Below, piece by piece: positions 26,401-39,705 of a DNA stretch of 64,000 nt. A program made the position numbers and the translations under genes. The stretch's first letter is position 1, and every line of letters starts with the position of its first letter. The notes below the pieces were generated by a model, which was given only the letters and a program-made list of their open reading frames with translations, had not been told where the DNA came from and searched no databases. The stretch comes from an uncultured Muribaculaceae bacterium (GTDB taxonomy: Bacteria > Bacteroidota > Bacteroidia > Bacteroidales > Muribaculaceae): the NCBI GenBank assembly GCA_947525975.1, contig CANNVE010000015.1, positions 1 through 64,000 on the forward strand. Direction: 5' to 3'.

Positions 26401-26792
26401 ACAACATCACTGACGGTATCGCCCTTGTAGGCCCGGCAGGCGCCGAATGGTATGCTGTCGACGTCAATGATGCCGCCACTGCCGCCGACAATGGTGAGAC
26501 TGCGGCTCAGTCTACTCGCCTGAGCGTGAAGGATGGCATGGCATATCCCACCGCTCTCGGCAAAGCCCGCATCTATTGCGAATACAATGGCCTGCGCAAA
26601 AACTTTGACGTCAACGTCACTGTCACATCAGGCATCAGCGATTTCTTCGGAGACAAGGAAGTGAAATCAGTTGAATTCATCGACCTGCAGGGTCGCAGCA
26701 TAGCGGCTCCCGCGCCCGGCTCGGTCTACATCATGCGCACCGTCTACACCGACGGCACCATGAAGGTTGAGAAGAGAGCAGCCGTGGATTGA
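20403..26792 (+). CDS. Giant secreted GLUG-like beta-helix repeat protein
   Basis: A 2129-residue exported protein of unknown function. A signal peptide covers about residues 1-20. Three long modules each open with a glycine-rich DPYL-type motif (GSEADPYQVRS near 401, GTSDDPYLIKV near 922, GTQESPYLIET near 1365) and continue with GLUG-like repeats: GGxVGY-type turns alternating with (N/D)C-(Y/F/x)-N-x-G-x-(V/I) units such as NCYNAGAVYF and NCFNTGNV, of which I count at least 14. Homologous beta-rich linkers of about 95 residues precede modules 2 and 3. The C-terminus (FIDLQGRS...PGSVYIMRTVYTDGTMKVEK) looks like a sorting tail. A right-handed beta-solenoid adhesin or glycan-binding surface protein is inference. 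It has its own terminators. Confidence 0.8.
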   Translation: MNKHLLSTTVVLLGVASAAAVLPRVDLDAARRAIANEAEVSPAEMTNESAVAAKEAPDPMQWKRSALTENSLEFVDLSFVDAPSSADGLAAIGRALPAIGGPQVFRAPSRAAGSPSLVTGTFISKDLNYNDVKYGFSHEVEIVEGTDSISISNIYGQDCIVKAYVNKTTGEVSVPQQKMFENGSYGDVGIVPISIRDGKFYLVDGDLKGTLGADGTIALNSWAVMCIEQDAEGNKGEKYGSLFNVFSESSLVVPNITVSCNNVAQDKLEMYMAYVDQPSDGEADFYNLINLGNGVVASARVTSDKRIVMSPQLMYNNMYYGPFYNYPATLSYDDANSKWKISVNSKGNMVFTLDQDGNYVIDAYAIAAKANTSAVGYAYKDVVLALESDMRYPAAVKIDMPGTGSEADPYQVRSISDITAMSQACEGGESFEGVYFKLTADLDYSVVSPTGYIPVGTEETPFAGSFDGNGKKFSNVVLDGKGFNQTAIFGVLGEKASVGNFTVTGARVKAGGSNVAVVAAQSAGRIHDVDVELSVVDCDGELGAGIVANATGGEVENCSFRGNLTSVGSGAGIAAQAVSTTIRDCHARANLVLDGASSSMNKELAGIVGTAMRSEVRNCFVMGTLTDKAGYGYVGGLIGYMYDTKMTQSFNTAAISASRAVMGSAQSADDGDTNTGGLVAYISESEMTDCYNAGTIIKTQRSKGVGGLIGYLGVSYVYSSVEPPYMKGVSTVKNCYNSGQIISTSTDPNKGIFGNRFVTATWTGDLPEDVCISDCYYDGQINSLQHEKYSMKTADLTGALPSTFDSSVWEVEAGKYPVLKNTGIGSHARELSAAALTLRPNDNAEKVKVGFALSSSANTSWMLNFDAEAGETATETSALKMDGSAVTVKDKYANSVIEALTADGWGLKLYRLSVVPKVFDGEGTSDDPYLIKVPGDFAKLDEAVGTYGQAHIGDFFTMTNDIDFAGGDEFHGVGYGTSNEFRASFDGRGFTVKGLKIDAGVYDDKGAALANKSLIYNGLFGIVGTGGSVRNVIIGDDCDFTFYSYGGSVAGLSSGVIENCKNYATINGISNYNGGIVGVNYDGGVVRNCYNAGAVYFGIANAGGIAGYNRASGVVENCQNDGNVFNKVVNSVSVKTKSNTAGGIVGYNYGAVASCVNNGQVRAYNTVGGIVGTAYNDNGECSVSDCVNNALVTAIDETLYRGGLVGKLSSKMNLEGNYYDASINVNGAVNNNGATGATGLSSKELVSGSALDGLDAEVFDFKAGSYPVLKAYADEPASKALRSLYIAFEPKVFRTNVIMDTPVSTSADISMTLESGKSFSIDGGFLKVVKPEGNELATDSLTAMAAGRYVKTYNLSAIPTILNGDGTQESPYLIETPEDWNKLADFMEKSKWEYSGNHFRITQDLDFKGDSIKLLAVNGVNFNATLDGDSHTVKNYVYKNLNFSLTKLEGPNYYKGMNLGLIGTLGSAGTMKNMVLDGSLQGYRYLGSAVGDNYGHIEGITHKGTVETIKEGYVGGIAYKSFSGSSIVNCENLGNVISIKNYAFGIVYETQASTLIENCANHGRVEGKTGTVAGIAYKIGGTAKGCVNDGELVGSASLYGIAFTVDKTARLEDCVNRTDIDLASLEKPGTNAVGLIGTLTARTEANIDGVSGYVINCHNYGDMKAKSYALGAFNTINEGWTIENCSNEGDVTVVPAKATDSSYAYGFASSAKSKTAMHTIIKNCYNSGDVIGQASGIAGMIGDAANYTEIYDCYNLGNVTNSTTNGLTTAGLVAKHNGVMERCFNTGDVVSAGNAVGGLVGYMAAGANDMAAAMRNCFNIGNVTSTYTGTNSNGNAGGIGGYLSTANEATPHEVVNCFNTGNVTANKRVAGLFAGAFRPWSIVKDCYNSGKITCLEPDGEGRYYWSGTTFTNSYKYNDVFMLAGHSNCFYDVTVNPGSQFRDVPGSAKTTQEMRDLQISEAYVSLDHKGYPVLKEFAEEDASHLGSALILIADKDGEAHDNITDGIALVGPAGAEWYAVDVNDAATAADNGETAAQSTRLSVKDGMAYPTALGKARIYCEYNGLRKNFDVNVTVTSGISDFFGDKEVKSVEFIDLQGRSIAAPAPGSVYIMRTVYTDGTMKVEKRAAVD

Positions 26793-26806
26793 AGATAAGC
26801 CAATCA

Positions 26807-26874
26807 TCGCGCCGACAGCCGTCGGCGCGATTCACCTAAAAAGCCCGCTTGAAAAGTTTCAGGCGGGCTTTTTA
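26807..26874 (+). terminator. Double hairpin terminator after the giant repeat protein
   Basis: First a 10-base stem TCGCGCCGAC / GTCGGCGCGA with loop AGCC, then a stem AAAAAGCCCGC / GCGGGCTTTTT ending in a T-run. The second has the form of an intrinsic terminator on either strand. Confidence 0.85.
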
Positions 26875-26898
26875 TATGTGGAGGTGCGTTTCTCCGAA

Positions 26899-26977
26899 AC
26901 GCACGTGCCAATTTTCAATCTACTTCAGCAACGCGCACGTGCCCCCATCAATAGATTTCAGCAACACGCATGCGCCA
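26899..26977. repeat. Short 33-34 base direct repeat, about 2.3 copies
   Basis: GCACGTGCC occurs at 26901 and 26935 and a variant GCATGCGCC at 26968; TTCAGCAAC occurs at 26924 and 26957. A small hairpin GTGCGTTT/AAACGCAC (26884-26904) precedes the array. It lies between the repeat-protein terminator and the SNF2 stop codon. There are too few copies and no spacers, so it is not CRISPR. Confidence 0.65.
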
Positions 26978-26997
26978 CCTCCATCCTCCCTCGGGCT

Positions 26998-29900
26998 TCA
27001 GGCGTTGCTGATGAGCTCGAGGATGTCTTTGATGGTGAGCTTTCCGGCCATGTCGGTGCCTTCGAGCAGAGAGTCGGCCAGGTCGCGCTTGGTGCGGTGG
27101 AGGCGCAGTATTTTTTCTTCGATTGTATTCTTGGCCACAAGGTGGTAGACCGTGACATCGCGCTTCTGCCCGATGCGGTAGGCGCGGTCGGTGGCCTGCT
27201 GCTCGATCGCCGGGTTCCACCACGGGTCGAGGTGCATCACATAGTTGGCTTCAGGCAGGTTTAGGCCGAGGCCTCCGGCCTTTAGGCTGATGAGGAATAG
27301 GGGAGTGTCGCCGTTGCGGAATTGGGCCACGAGCTGCTCGCGCTGCTTCATGGTGGTGCTTCCGTCGAGGTAGAGGTATTTCTCTCCGGCTTTGTCGAGA
27401 GCCTGGCGCACGATGTCGAGATATGAGGTGAACTGGCTGAATACAAGCATGCGGTTGACGCCGCTGCCTTTGAATTCTGACACTATGTCGAGGAAAGCCT
27501 GCACCTTTGCATCTTCGCCCGTCCACGACTGGTCAACGAGGCGCATTGAGCATGCCGCGCGTCGCAGGCGCGTGATCTCGGCCAGGGTGTTTATGTCGAC
27601 CTTTTCGGCGTTCTCTAATTCCTGGGCGGCCTTCTTGCGCATGGCCTCATATCGGGTGAGCTCGGCGTCTGAAAGCTCTACGGGGATGATGATTTCGTTC
27701 TTTTCGGGCAGGTCGTCGATCACTTCCGCTTTCGTGCGCCTGAGCATGAATGGGCGCAATATGCCCTGCAGGGCCTTTCTGCGTGCCTTGTCGTTGTCTT
27801 CGGTTATAGGCTTGACGAATTTATGGCGGAATGTGTCGAAGCCGCCCAGAAGGCCGGGGTTGATGAAACGGAATAGATTCCATATCTCGCCGAGATGGTT
27901 CTGTATCGGGGTGCCGGTGAGGATGATGCGATAGTCGGCCTGCAGCTGCATGGCCACGTGCGACATCTTTGTCTCGCGGTTTTTGATGGTGTGCGCCTCG
28001 TCGAGGCAGATGGTCGACCATTTCTTCTCTACCAGAGCCGCTTCCTCGGTGTTTAGCAGGCCGTAGGTTGAGAGTATCACGTCATAATCCTTGGCTGTGT
28101 CGATGGTGAGGGTGCGGTCTTCGGCCTTGTTGAGCACAATAGGTCGAAGCGAGGGGGCGAAGCGGGCTATCTCGGCCTCCCAGTTGGGCACCACTGACGC
28201 CGGTGCCAGCACAAGCGCAGGCCCCTCGGCAGCCTTAGACAGCAGGAAGGCTATCGTCTGCACGGTCTTGCCGAGGCCCATGTCGTCGGCAAGGCAGGCT
28301 CCGGCTCCCCATGACGCCAGGCGGCTCATCCATTGGAATCCCTCCACTTGGTAGGGGCGCAGCTCGGCGTTGAGAGTGGCCGGCACCTGCGGCACTATAT
28401 CGTTGCATTTCTTGATGTTTTTCTGCAGATCGGTGAGTTTTTGGTCAAATTGCACTTTGAAGTCGCCGTCGAGAGCCACGTCGTCGAGCATCGCGGCGTT
28501 GAATTTTGAGATCTGCAGCTTGTTGTGGTTCTTCACCGAGAGGGCCTCTATGCGCTCAAGCTGGCGGCGCAGTTTCTTGTCGATCGCGATGAAAAGATTG
28601 TCGTCAAGGCGCAGGTATCGTCCGCGGTTTTGAGCCACCATGTCGAGCAGCTGCGCCATGGAGATGACAGTCTCGTCGTCGATGCGCACTTCGCCTTCGA
28701 TGTCAAACCATCCGTTGTTTGATTTCAGACCAACATTCCAGCTGCTTCCGGCAGCCTGCTTTAGCCTCATTTCCTTTCCTTGCATCCAGTCGATGACGAT
28801 GGAGTCGGTGTGGGCCTGGGCCCAGGCCATGAGCTCGAGCACGGCTCCTACCGATAGAGTAGCGCGGTTTTCGTCTTCGTATAGGTCGGCTCCCTCCACA
28901 TTTTCAAGCGCGTCGCAAAGGCTCTCGTAAGCGCCGCTCTCGCCTTCGAGATCGCGCACCACCCTCACTTGCTCTCCGCCGATGGTGTCGATCAGCTCCT
29001 TGCGTCCCTTTCCGGGCGGAGGAGTCTTGGTGCTGTCGGGAAGCGGCTGTGAGCAGAATGTGGCTTCGTATAGTCCGCCGGTGGCCGGCTGCAGCCTTGC
29101 GGCTATCATGGGGCGCCCTTGGTAGAGGGTGAGCGATTTGCGGTCGAGAAGGTTAGAGCGCACTTCCAGCACTTCGTCGACAAGGGCGAGCATCGAGCGC
29201 AGTTTGTCTTCGGCAGCCGCCGGGAATGTGCGTATGTCGCACAGCAGCGGCCTCAGCACAGTCCTGATTTTTTCGCTGATGGGGATGTATGTGTATGTTC
29301 CTGCCTTTTTTGTCTTCTTCACCACTGCCGGCTCCGAAAGGTCTGACGGGCTAAGGTTTGACGATACGGTGAATCCGTCGCCCTTCTTGTCGATCGACAG
29401 GTAGGGCGTTTCCTCGGTCATCTCCAGCTCTGTGATGTCATTTCCGCGCCTGAGGTTTGTCACATACAGGCGGTCGCATCCTTTGAGCATAGGGAGCACA
29501 GTCGAGGCCTGGGGCCAATAGTACTGCGAGGTGCAAGCCGAGGCGAAAATCTCATCGTATCTGTCGGGATTATTCAGCCCCTGGAGTGAATAGGATGATC
29601 GGGCAAGCGGCTTGGGTTTGCTCCATCTCTGGCTTTTCAGCCATGATTGTTCCATGGGGGCCACCTCGTTGGTGGATTCGTTGAGCACGAATATTCGGCG
29701 CGTCTGTTTTTCGGCGGGGCTGTCATGCGATGTCAGCGTCTCGCTGATTGCGTCGATCAGGCGCTCCCACTTCTGCTTGTACGGCACCGAGAGCACAGCC
29801 GGGATGCTTCCGTAGGCATCGATAAGTTCGGCTGACTGCTCGTCGATGGGCGTGACCTCATGTCTGATGATCGCGTAGTCAGACTCGCCTGTGACGAAGG

Positions 29901-30984
29901 GCAGCGACGGCACCTCGAAGTGTCGGCCTATCATTTGGGCAAGATACACGATGCTTTTGGCGCTCAGTCCATTGTAAGTGGCTCCTATGCGGACGCGCAC
30001 CATTTCGGCGTCGGCCTGCGTGCCGGGGTCAAGCGCTATGTGGCCAAGGATCGAGGCTATGGAGTAGGCTGGGTTGTTGACTCCGGCTCCTGTGGTCAGC
30101 CTCTTTGCGATCCTCTTTGCCTTTGCGTTGTTGAGATGGAGGCATGCGGCGGCTACATAGTATGCCGCGAAGAATAGAGGCGGCACATCCTGGCATGAGG
30201 ACTGGTCATCGAAATATTTCGCTCCGATTTTAGCAAATTCGAGGCATTCCTCGTATTGCCCCAGGTTGCAGGCACGCATGGATTTGATAATTAGCAGTAT
30301 TGAGTCGATTTTCCCGCCTTTGTCGAGAGCGGTGTCGTATGTGCCGTCCTGCACGTATGCGTGGTAGGCCTGCAGATTGTCGATCACGCTCTTGATGTAG
30401 GGGTGCCTGAAGGCCGTCTCTTCGCGCCACATGTCGAATACCTCAGATTCAAGGCGCTTGCCGAGGATGTGGTGGTCATTGATTGTGCCTATCATCAGGT
30501 CAATGACTGTGTCGGTATCAAAGAATGACGCGAATCTGACACTGTCTTTTTCCACGAGAGAGATGTTTTGCATCATGCTCAGGGCCTCATCGGGCAGCTG
30601 GGTGCCTGACGGCGGCATAAGGCCGTCGCAGAAGGCATATCCCACCAGATAATATATGCCCATAGCGCCGGGCACGCCTTTAAGTATGGGCTTTAACTGC
30701 ACAATCAGCTCCGGACGCCGCGAGAACACGTAGGCTATGACAGAAATGCGCATTTCGCTTTTGATCCGGTATACGTAGTAACTCCGGTCAATCCACCCGT
30801 CATCAGACAATTCCCCTAAAATCTTATAGATTTCTTTCTCTGATAGGCTGAGGAACGAAATCAATTCAGAAATTGATTTGCCAAATCCGTTAATCTCTTT
30901 TCCAAGGAGAGCCATGTAGATCAAAAGCTTCAGTTTTGTCTCTCCGATAAGCGACAATTTATGGAATTGTGTCTTAAAATCCAT
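26998..30984 (-). CDS. SNF2/Rad54 family helicase with large N-terminal extension
   Basis: A 1328-residue protein whose C-terminal 460 residues are a complete SNF2 ATPase: LRPYQVEGFQWM, Walker A DDMGLGKTVQT near 898, DEAH near 995, TGTPIQNHLGEIWNLFRFI, and helicase-C motifs SLKAGGLGLNL and ATDRAYRIGQKRDV. The N-terminal part starts with a winged-helix-like region (residues about 8-80) and a helical, TPR-like stretch (about 220-330); residues 330-850 were not recognised beyond a likely bacterial SNF2 accessory region. SNF2 enzymes use ATP to move along duplex DNA and displace bound proteins, for example stalled RNA polymerase. It follows rpoBC across a strong terminator, with a TAATTTTG -7 element at 31014-31021 (minus strand). 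Confidence 0.88.
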   Translation of the reverse strand: MDFKTQFHKLSLIGETKLKLLIYMALLGKEINGFGKSISELISFLSLSEKEIYKILGELSDDGWIDRSYYVYRIKSEMRISVIAYVFSRRPELIVQLKPILKGVPGAMGIYYLVGYAFCDGLMPPSGTQLPDEALSMMQNISLVEKDSVRFASFFDTDTVIDLMIGTINDHHILGKRLESEVFDMWREETAFRHPYIKSVIDNLQAYHAYVQDGTYDTALDKGGKIDSILLIIKSMRACNLGQYEECLEFAKIGAKYFDDQSSCQDVPPLFFAAYYVAAACLHLNNAKAKRIAKRLTTGAGVNNPAYSIASILGHIALDPGTQADAEMVRVRIGATYNGLSAKSIVYLAQMIGRHFEVPSLPFVTGESDYAIIRHEVTPIDEQSAELIDAYGSIPAVLSVPYKQKWERLIDAISETLTSHDSPAEKQTRRIFVLNESTNEVAPMEQSWLKSQRWSKPKPLARSSYSLQGLNNPDRYDEIFASACTSQYYWPQASTVLPMLKGCDRLYVTNLRRGNDITELEMTEETPYLSIDKKGDGFTVSSNLSPSDLSEPAVVKKTKKAGTYTYIPISEKIRTVLRPLLCDIRTFPAAAEDKLRSMLALVDEVLEVRSNLLDRKSLTLYQGRPMIAARLQPATGGLYEATFCSQPLPDSTKTPPPGKGRKELIDTIGGEQVRVVRDLEGESGAYESLCDALENVEGADLYEDENRATLSVGAVLELMAWAQAHTDSIVIDWMQGKEMRLKQAAGSSWNVGLKSNNGWFDIEGEVRIDDETVISMAQLLDMVAQNRGRYLRLDDNLFIAIDKKLRRQLERIEALSVKNHNKLQISKFNAAMLDDVALDGDFKVQFDQKLTDLQKNIKKCNDIVPQVPATLNAELRPYQVEGFQWMSRLASWGAGACLADDMGLGKTVQTIAFLLSKAAEGPALVLAPASVVPNWEAEIARFAPSLRPIVLNKAEDRTLTIDTAKDYDVILSTYGLLNTEEAALVEKKWSTICLDEAHTIKNRETKMSHVAMQLQADYRIILTGTPIQNHLGEIWNLFRFINPGLLGGFDTFRHKFVKPITEDNDKARRKALQGILRPFMLRRTKAEVIDDLPEKNEIIIPVELSDAELTRYEAMRKKAAQELENAEKVDINTLAEITRLRRAACSMRLVDQSWTGEDAKVQAFLDIVSEFKGSGVNRMLVFSQFTSYLDIVRQALDKAGEKYLYLDGSTTMKQREQLVAQFRNGDTPLFLISLKAGGLGLNLPEANYVMHLDPWWNPAIEQQATDRAYRIGQKRDVTVYHLVAKNTIEEKILRLHRTKRDLADSLLEGTDMAGKLTIKDILELISNA

Positions 30985-31082
30985 ACGTAAGTGGTTTGAA
31001 AGAAAGTAATTTACAAAATTACGTAAAAATCTTGTATTTTACGCTCACACTCAATAAAGATTTGAAAAATATTTATGTGAAA

Positions 31083-31118
31083 AAAAAGCGGTGCGCGAAA
31101 TTTCGCGCACCGCTTTTT
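31083..31118 (-). terminator. Terminator of the rpoBC transcript
   Basis: A perfect 36-base palindrome, AAAAAGCGGTGCGCGAAA and its reverse complement, 21 bases after the rpoC stop; on the minus strand it ends in a run of eight T. Confidence 0.92.
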
Positions 31119-31138
31119 CTATCTTATGAGGCTTGGTG

Positions 31139-35491
<4,353 letters not shown>

Positions 35492-35611
35492 ATATTGAGA
35501 GGTGTGTATATTTTTTGTAGAAGTTGCTTTTGATGTTTGTGACTACAGATTGCCAGGCCGTGCGGGCCGCAATTATATCATCGCGGCCCGTGGAGCCTGT
35601 CTATGCTGTTA

Positions 35612-38600
35612 TCACTCAAGCTTGACGCTCAGGCCAAGACCGCGGAGCTCATGCAGGAGCACGTTGAGCGACTCGGGGATGCCGGCCTGGGGCATGGAAT
35701 CGCCCTTGACGATGGCCTCGTATGCTTTAGAGCGGCCATTGACGTCGTCACTCTTGATGGTGAGGATCTCCTGAAGCACATGGCTTGCGCCGAATGCCTC
35801 AAGAGCCCAGACCTCCATCTCACCGAAGCGCTGACCGCCGAATTGGGCTTTACCGCCGAGGGGCTGCTGGGTGATGAGCGAGTACGGACCGATTGAGCGT
35901 GCGTGCATCTTGTCCTCTACCATGTGGCCGAGCTTGAGCATGTAGATCACACCTACGGTGGCGGGCTGGTCGAAGCGCTCGCCGGTGCCGCCGTCATAGA
36001 GGTAGGTCTTGCCGAATCGCGGCAGGCCGGCCTTGTCGGTGAGGGCGTTGATGTCGTCGAGCGATGCGCCGTCGAAGATCGGGGTGGCGTATTTCTCGCC
36101 GAGCTCGCGGCCTGCCCATCCGAGCACGGTCTCGAAAATCTGTCCGAGGTTCATGCGCGAAGGCACGCCCAGGGGGTTAAGGCAGATGTCGACCGGTGTG
36201 CCGTCGGCCAGATAGGGCATATCCTCGCGGCGCACGATGCGCGACACGATACCCTTGTTGCCGTGGCGGCCTGCCATCTTGTCGCCCACGCCGATCTTGC
36301 GCTTCTTGGCGATGTATACCTTGGCGATCTGCATGATGCCCGAGGGCAGCTCGTCGCCGATGCTGATGTCAAATTTCTTGCGGCGCAGCTCTGCGTCGAT
36401 TTCCTTTGACTTGCGCAGGTAGTTGACGATGGTGCGGCGTATCAGGTCGTTGGTGTGCTCGTCTGATGTCCATCCGCTCAGGTTGATGGTGTCGAAGTTG
36501 AGGTCGCGCAGGGCTGATGCTGTGAAGCGTGCGCCCTGGGCTATGATGTTGCTTCCGATGAAGTCGTTGATGCCTTGGCATGTCTTGCCGGCTGTCAGGG
36601 TCATGAGCTTGCCGATGAGCACGTCCTTCAGGTCGTTGAGCTTCGATTCGTATTCCTCGTCGAGCTTGGGCAGGAGGGCGTTGGCGGCCTTCGACTTGCG
36701 CTTGGCGGCTTTCGAGAAGAGGTGAGTGCCGATGACCACGCCCTTCAGTGAGGGAGAAGCCTTGAGCGATGCGTCCTTCACGTCGCCGGCCTTGTCGCCG
36801 AAGATGGCGCGCAGCAGCTTCTCCTCGGGGGTGGGGTCAGACTCGCCCTTGGGAGTGATCTTGCCGATCATGATATCGCCGGGCACCACGTGGGCGCCGA
36901 TGCGGATGATGCCGCGCTCGTCGAGGTCCTTGGTGGCATCCTCGCTGACGTTGGGGATGTCGCTGGTGAGCTCTTCGAGGCCGCGCTTTGTCTCACGTAC
37001 CTCGAGCGAATACTCGTCGACGTGCACAGAGGTGAGGATGTCGTCGCGCACCATGCGCTCGTTGAGCACGATGGCGTCCTCGTAGTTGTATCCCTTCCAG
37101 GGCATGAACGCCACCTTGAGGTTGCGTCCCAGCGCGAGCTCGCCTTTTTCGCTTGAATAGCCTTCGGTGAGGATGTCGCCCTTCACCACGCGCTGGCCGG
37201 CGCGGCAGATGGGGCGCAGGTCGATTGTGGTGCTCTGGTTGGTCTTGCGCCACTTGGGCAGCCTGTATTCCTTCACGTTTGATTCGAAAGCCACGAATTC
37301 GTCCTCCTCGGTGCGGTCATAGCGGATGCGGATGACGGTGGCGTCGACAAACTCTATCACGCCGGGGCCTTCAGCGGCTATCTGGGTGCGGGAGTCGCGC
37401 ACGAGCTGGCCTTCGATGCCTGTGCCCACGATGGGGCTCTCGCTGCGCATCAGGGGCACTGCCTGGCGCATCATGTTTGATCCCATGAGGGCGCGGTTGG
37501 CGTCATCGTGCTCCAGGAATGGGATGAGCGATGCGGCGATAGAGGCGATCTGCGTGGGCGATACGTCCATGAGCTCTACCTCCGACGGAGCCACCACGGG
37601 GAAGTCGGCGTCGAGGCGGGCCTTTACGCGCTCACGGATGAATGAGCCGTCGGGGTTGAGCGGAGCGTTGCCCTGGGCTATGATGTGGCCTTCCTCGATT
37701 TCGGCGGTGAGGTATGTCACCTCGTCGTTGTTGAGGTTGACCTTGCTGTCCTCCACCTTGCGGTAGGGAGTCTCGATGAATCCGAGGTCGTTGATCTTGG
37801 CGTATACGCAAAGTGAGCTGATGAGGCCGATGTTGGGGCCTTCAGGGGTCTCGATCGGGCAGAGGCGTCCGTAGTGGGTGTAGTGCACGTCTCGCACCTC
37901 GAAGCCGGCGCGCTCACGCGACAGACCGCCGGGGCCGAGGGCCGACATACGGCGCTTATGGGTGATTTCGGCCAGAGGGTTGGTCTGGTCCATGAACTGC
38001 GACAGCGCGTTGGTGCCGAAGAACGTATTGATCACCGACGAGATGGTCTTCGCGTTGATCAGGTCGATGGGCTTGAATACCTCGTTGTCACGCACGTTCA
38101 TCCTCTCGCGGATGGTGCGCGACATGCGGGCCAGGCCCACGCCGAATTGATTGTAGAGCTGCTCGCCCACGGTGCGCACGCGGCGGTTGCTCAAGTGGTC
38201 GATGTCGTCGACAGCGGCCTTTGAGTTGATGAGCTCGATCAGATACTTGATGATGGCGATGATGTCCTCGCGTGTGAGCACCTTCACGTCCATCGAAGTG
38301 TCGAGGTTGAGCTTCTTGTTGATGCGGTAGCGGCCCACAGTGCCCAGGTCGTAGCGCTTCTCCGAGAAGAAGAGGTTGGTGATCACCTCTCGCGCGCTGG
38401 CGTCGTCTGGCGGCTCTGCGTTGCGCAGCTGCCTGTAGATGTATTGTATCGCGTCCTGCTCGGTGTTGGATGTATCCTTCTGCAGGGTGTTGAATATGAT
38501 TGAGTAGTCGCTGGCGTTGGCGTCCTCCTTGTGCAGGAGCACATAGTCCACTCCTGACTCGATGATCAGGGGTATGTTGTCTTCAGAGATCTCTGTCTCG

Positions 38601-39418
38601 CGGTCGAGCACCACCTCGCTGCGCTCCAGAGTCGACACCTCGCCGGTATCTTCGTCTACGAAGTCCTCGACCCAGGTCTTGAGCACGCGTGCGGCGAGCT
38701 TGCGGCCGATAGCCTTCTTCAGGTTGGTCTTGTTGACCTTAATTTCTTCTGCCAGGCCGAAAATCTCGATGATGTCCTTGTCGCTCTCGAGGCCGATGGC
38801 GCGAAGCAGCGTGGTCACGGGCAGCTTCTTCTTTCGGTCGATGTAGGCGTACATCACATTGTTGATGTCGGTGGCGAATTCTATCCATGATCCGCGGAAG
38901 GGGATGATGCGGGCAGAATAGAGGAGTGTGCCGTTGGCGTGCGTGCTCTGGCCGAAGAATACGCCCGGCGAGCGGTGCAGCTGCGACACGATGACGCGCT
39001 CGGCGCCATTGATGACGAATGTGCCCTTGTCCGTCATGTAAGGGATCGGGCCAAGGTATACGTCTTGTATCACCGGCTCGAAATCCTCATGGTCGGGGTC
39101 GGTGCAGTATAATTTGAGTTTCGCCTTTAAGGGCACGCTGTATGTAAGGCCGCGCTCCAAGCATTCCTCAATCGTGTAGCGTGGAGGATCGATATAATAG
39201 TCGATGAACTCGAGCACGAAGCTGTTGCGAGTGTCGACTATCGGGAAATTCTCGGCAAATACCTTGTACAGGCCCTCGTTGTTGCGCTTCTCCGGCGGAG
39301 TGTCAAGCTGCAGGAAGTCCTGAAACGACTTGAGCTGCACCTCAAGAAAGTCGGGGTAAGGAAGAGGATTCTTTACCGATGCGAAATTTTTGCGTGGGTT
39401 ATCGTTGGTGACTGACAT
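35612..39418 (-). CDS. rpoB: DNA-directed RNA polymerase subunit beta
   Basis: The 1268-residue beta subunit. The rifampicin-binding region is intact: [27 protein letters not shown] is a standard sensitive-type sequence with the usual S, D and H positions. Other family blocks are [12 protein letters not shown] near residue 148, [15 protein letters not shown], and the C-terminal [15 protein letters not shown] and [23 protein letters not shown]. It is preceded by a 287-base leader after rplL that includes an attenuator-type hairpin, and followed by rpoC. Confidence 0.98.
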   Translation of the reverse strand: MSVTNDNPRKNFASVKNPLPYPDFLEVQLKSFQDFLQLDTPPEKRNNEGLYKVFAENFPIVDTRNSFVLEFIDYYIDPPRYTIEECLERGLTYSVPLKAKLKLYCTDPDHEDFEPVIQDVYLGPIPYMTDKGTFVINGAERVIVSQLHRSPGVFFGQSTHANGTLLYSARIIPFRGSWIEFATDINNVMYAYIDRKKKLPVTTLLRAIGLESDKDIIEIFGLAEEIKVNKTNLKKAIGRKLAARVLKTWVEDFVDEDTGEVSTLERSEVVLDRETEISEDNIPLIIESGVDYVLLHKEDANASDYSIIFNTLQKDTSNTEQDAIQYIYRQLRNAEPPDDASAREVITNLFFSEKRYDLGTVGRYRINKKLNLDTSMDVKVLTREDIIAIIKYLIELINSKAAVDDIDHLSNRRVRTVGEQLYNQFGVGLARMSRTIRERMNVRDNEVFKPIDLINAKTISSVINTFFGTNALSQFMDQTNPLAEITHKRRMSALGPGGLSRERAGFEVRDVHYTHYGRLCPIETPEGPNIGLISSLCVYAKINDLGFIETPYRKVEDSKVNLNNDEVTYLTAEIEEGHIIAQGNAPLNPDGSFIRERVKARLDADFPVVAPSEVELMDVSPTQIASIAASLIPFLEHDDANRALMGSNMMRQAVPLMRSESPIVGTGIEGQLVRDSRTQIAAEGPGVIEFVDATVIRIRYDRTEEDEFVAFESNVKEYRLPKWRKTNQSTTIDLRPICRAGQRVVKGDILTEGYSSEKGELALGRNLKVAFMPWKGYNYEDAIVLNERMVRDDILTSVHVDEYSLEVRETKRGLEELTSDIPNVSEDATKDLDERGIIRIGAHVVPGDIMIGKITPKGESDPTPEEKLLRAIFGDKAGDVKDASLKASPSLKGVVIGTHLFSKAAKRKSKAANALLPKLDEEYESKLNDLKDVLIGKLMTLTAGKTCQGINDFIGSNIIAQGARFTASALRDLNFDTINLSGWTSDEHTNDLIRRTIVNYLRKSKEIDAELRRKKFDISIGDELPSGIMQIAKVYIAKKRKIGVGDKMAGRHGNKGIVSRIVRREDMPYLADGTPVDICLNPLGVPSRMNLGQIFETVLGWAGRELGEKYATPIFDGASLDDINALTDKAGLPRFGKTYLYDGGTGERFDQPATVGVIYMLKLGHMVEDKMHARSIGPYSLITQQPLGGKAQFGGQRFGEMEVWALEAFGASHVLQEILTIKSDDVNGRSKAYEAIVKGDSMPQAGIPESLNVLLHELRGLGLSVKLE

Positions 39419-39642
39419 CTATTAAGGAAAAATAATTGGGATAAAAGCAGAGGAACTCAAATTTTTTTGCGGAGACTCAGGCGGCTATATGGCCATGGCC
39501 TCTACATCGGCCAGTGTTTTCAATGGCCTTTACATAGGAAATCGCTGGCAGATAGGCCACTGTGAGGCCGCCAGGCAGTCCCGCTGGGGTCGTCCGTCCT
39601 GCCGCGAAGCAGGCTCTCCGGCCCGTTGCTTTGAATTATAGA
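39419..39642 (-). other. Structured rpoB leader
   Basis: About 220 bases upstream of rpoB hold no ORF of note but are GC-rich and self-complementary (for example GCCTGCTTCGCGGCAGG and several GGCC-containing arms). It is probably an untranslated mRNA region between rplL and rpoB that may carry processing or regulatory structure; I recognise no named RNA family. Confidence 0.45.
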
Positions 39643-39704
39643 CAAAAAGGTTAAGAATCCACTTTTTAGGGGATTCTTAACCCAAATACCTGATTGTCAG
39701 GTAT
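39643..39704 (-). terminator. Attenuator-type hairpins after rplL
   Basis: On the minus strand a small ATACCTGA/TCAGGTAT hairpin next to the stop is followed by a 12-base stem GGTTAAGAATCC / GGATTCTTAACC and TTTTTGT, the form of an intrinsic terminator. As rpoB and rpoC lie downstream, it probably terminates only part of the transcripts, like the rplL-rpoB attenuator known in E. coli. Confidence 0.75.
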
Positions 39705-39705
39705 C

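Noticed and set aside
26899-26977. CRISPR-like array
   Set aside because: Only about 2.3 imperfect units without unique spacers, and no cas genes.
26767-27264. 165-codon plus-strand frame after the giant repeat protein
   Set aside because: It covers the terminator hairpins and then the antisense of the SNF2 gene.
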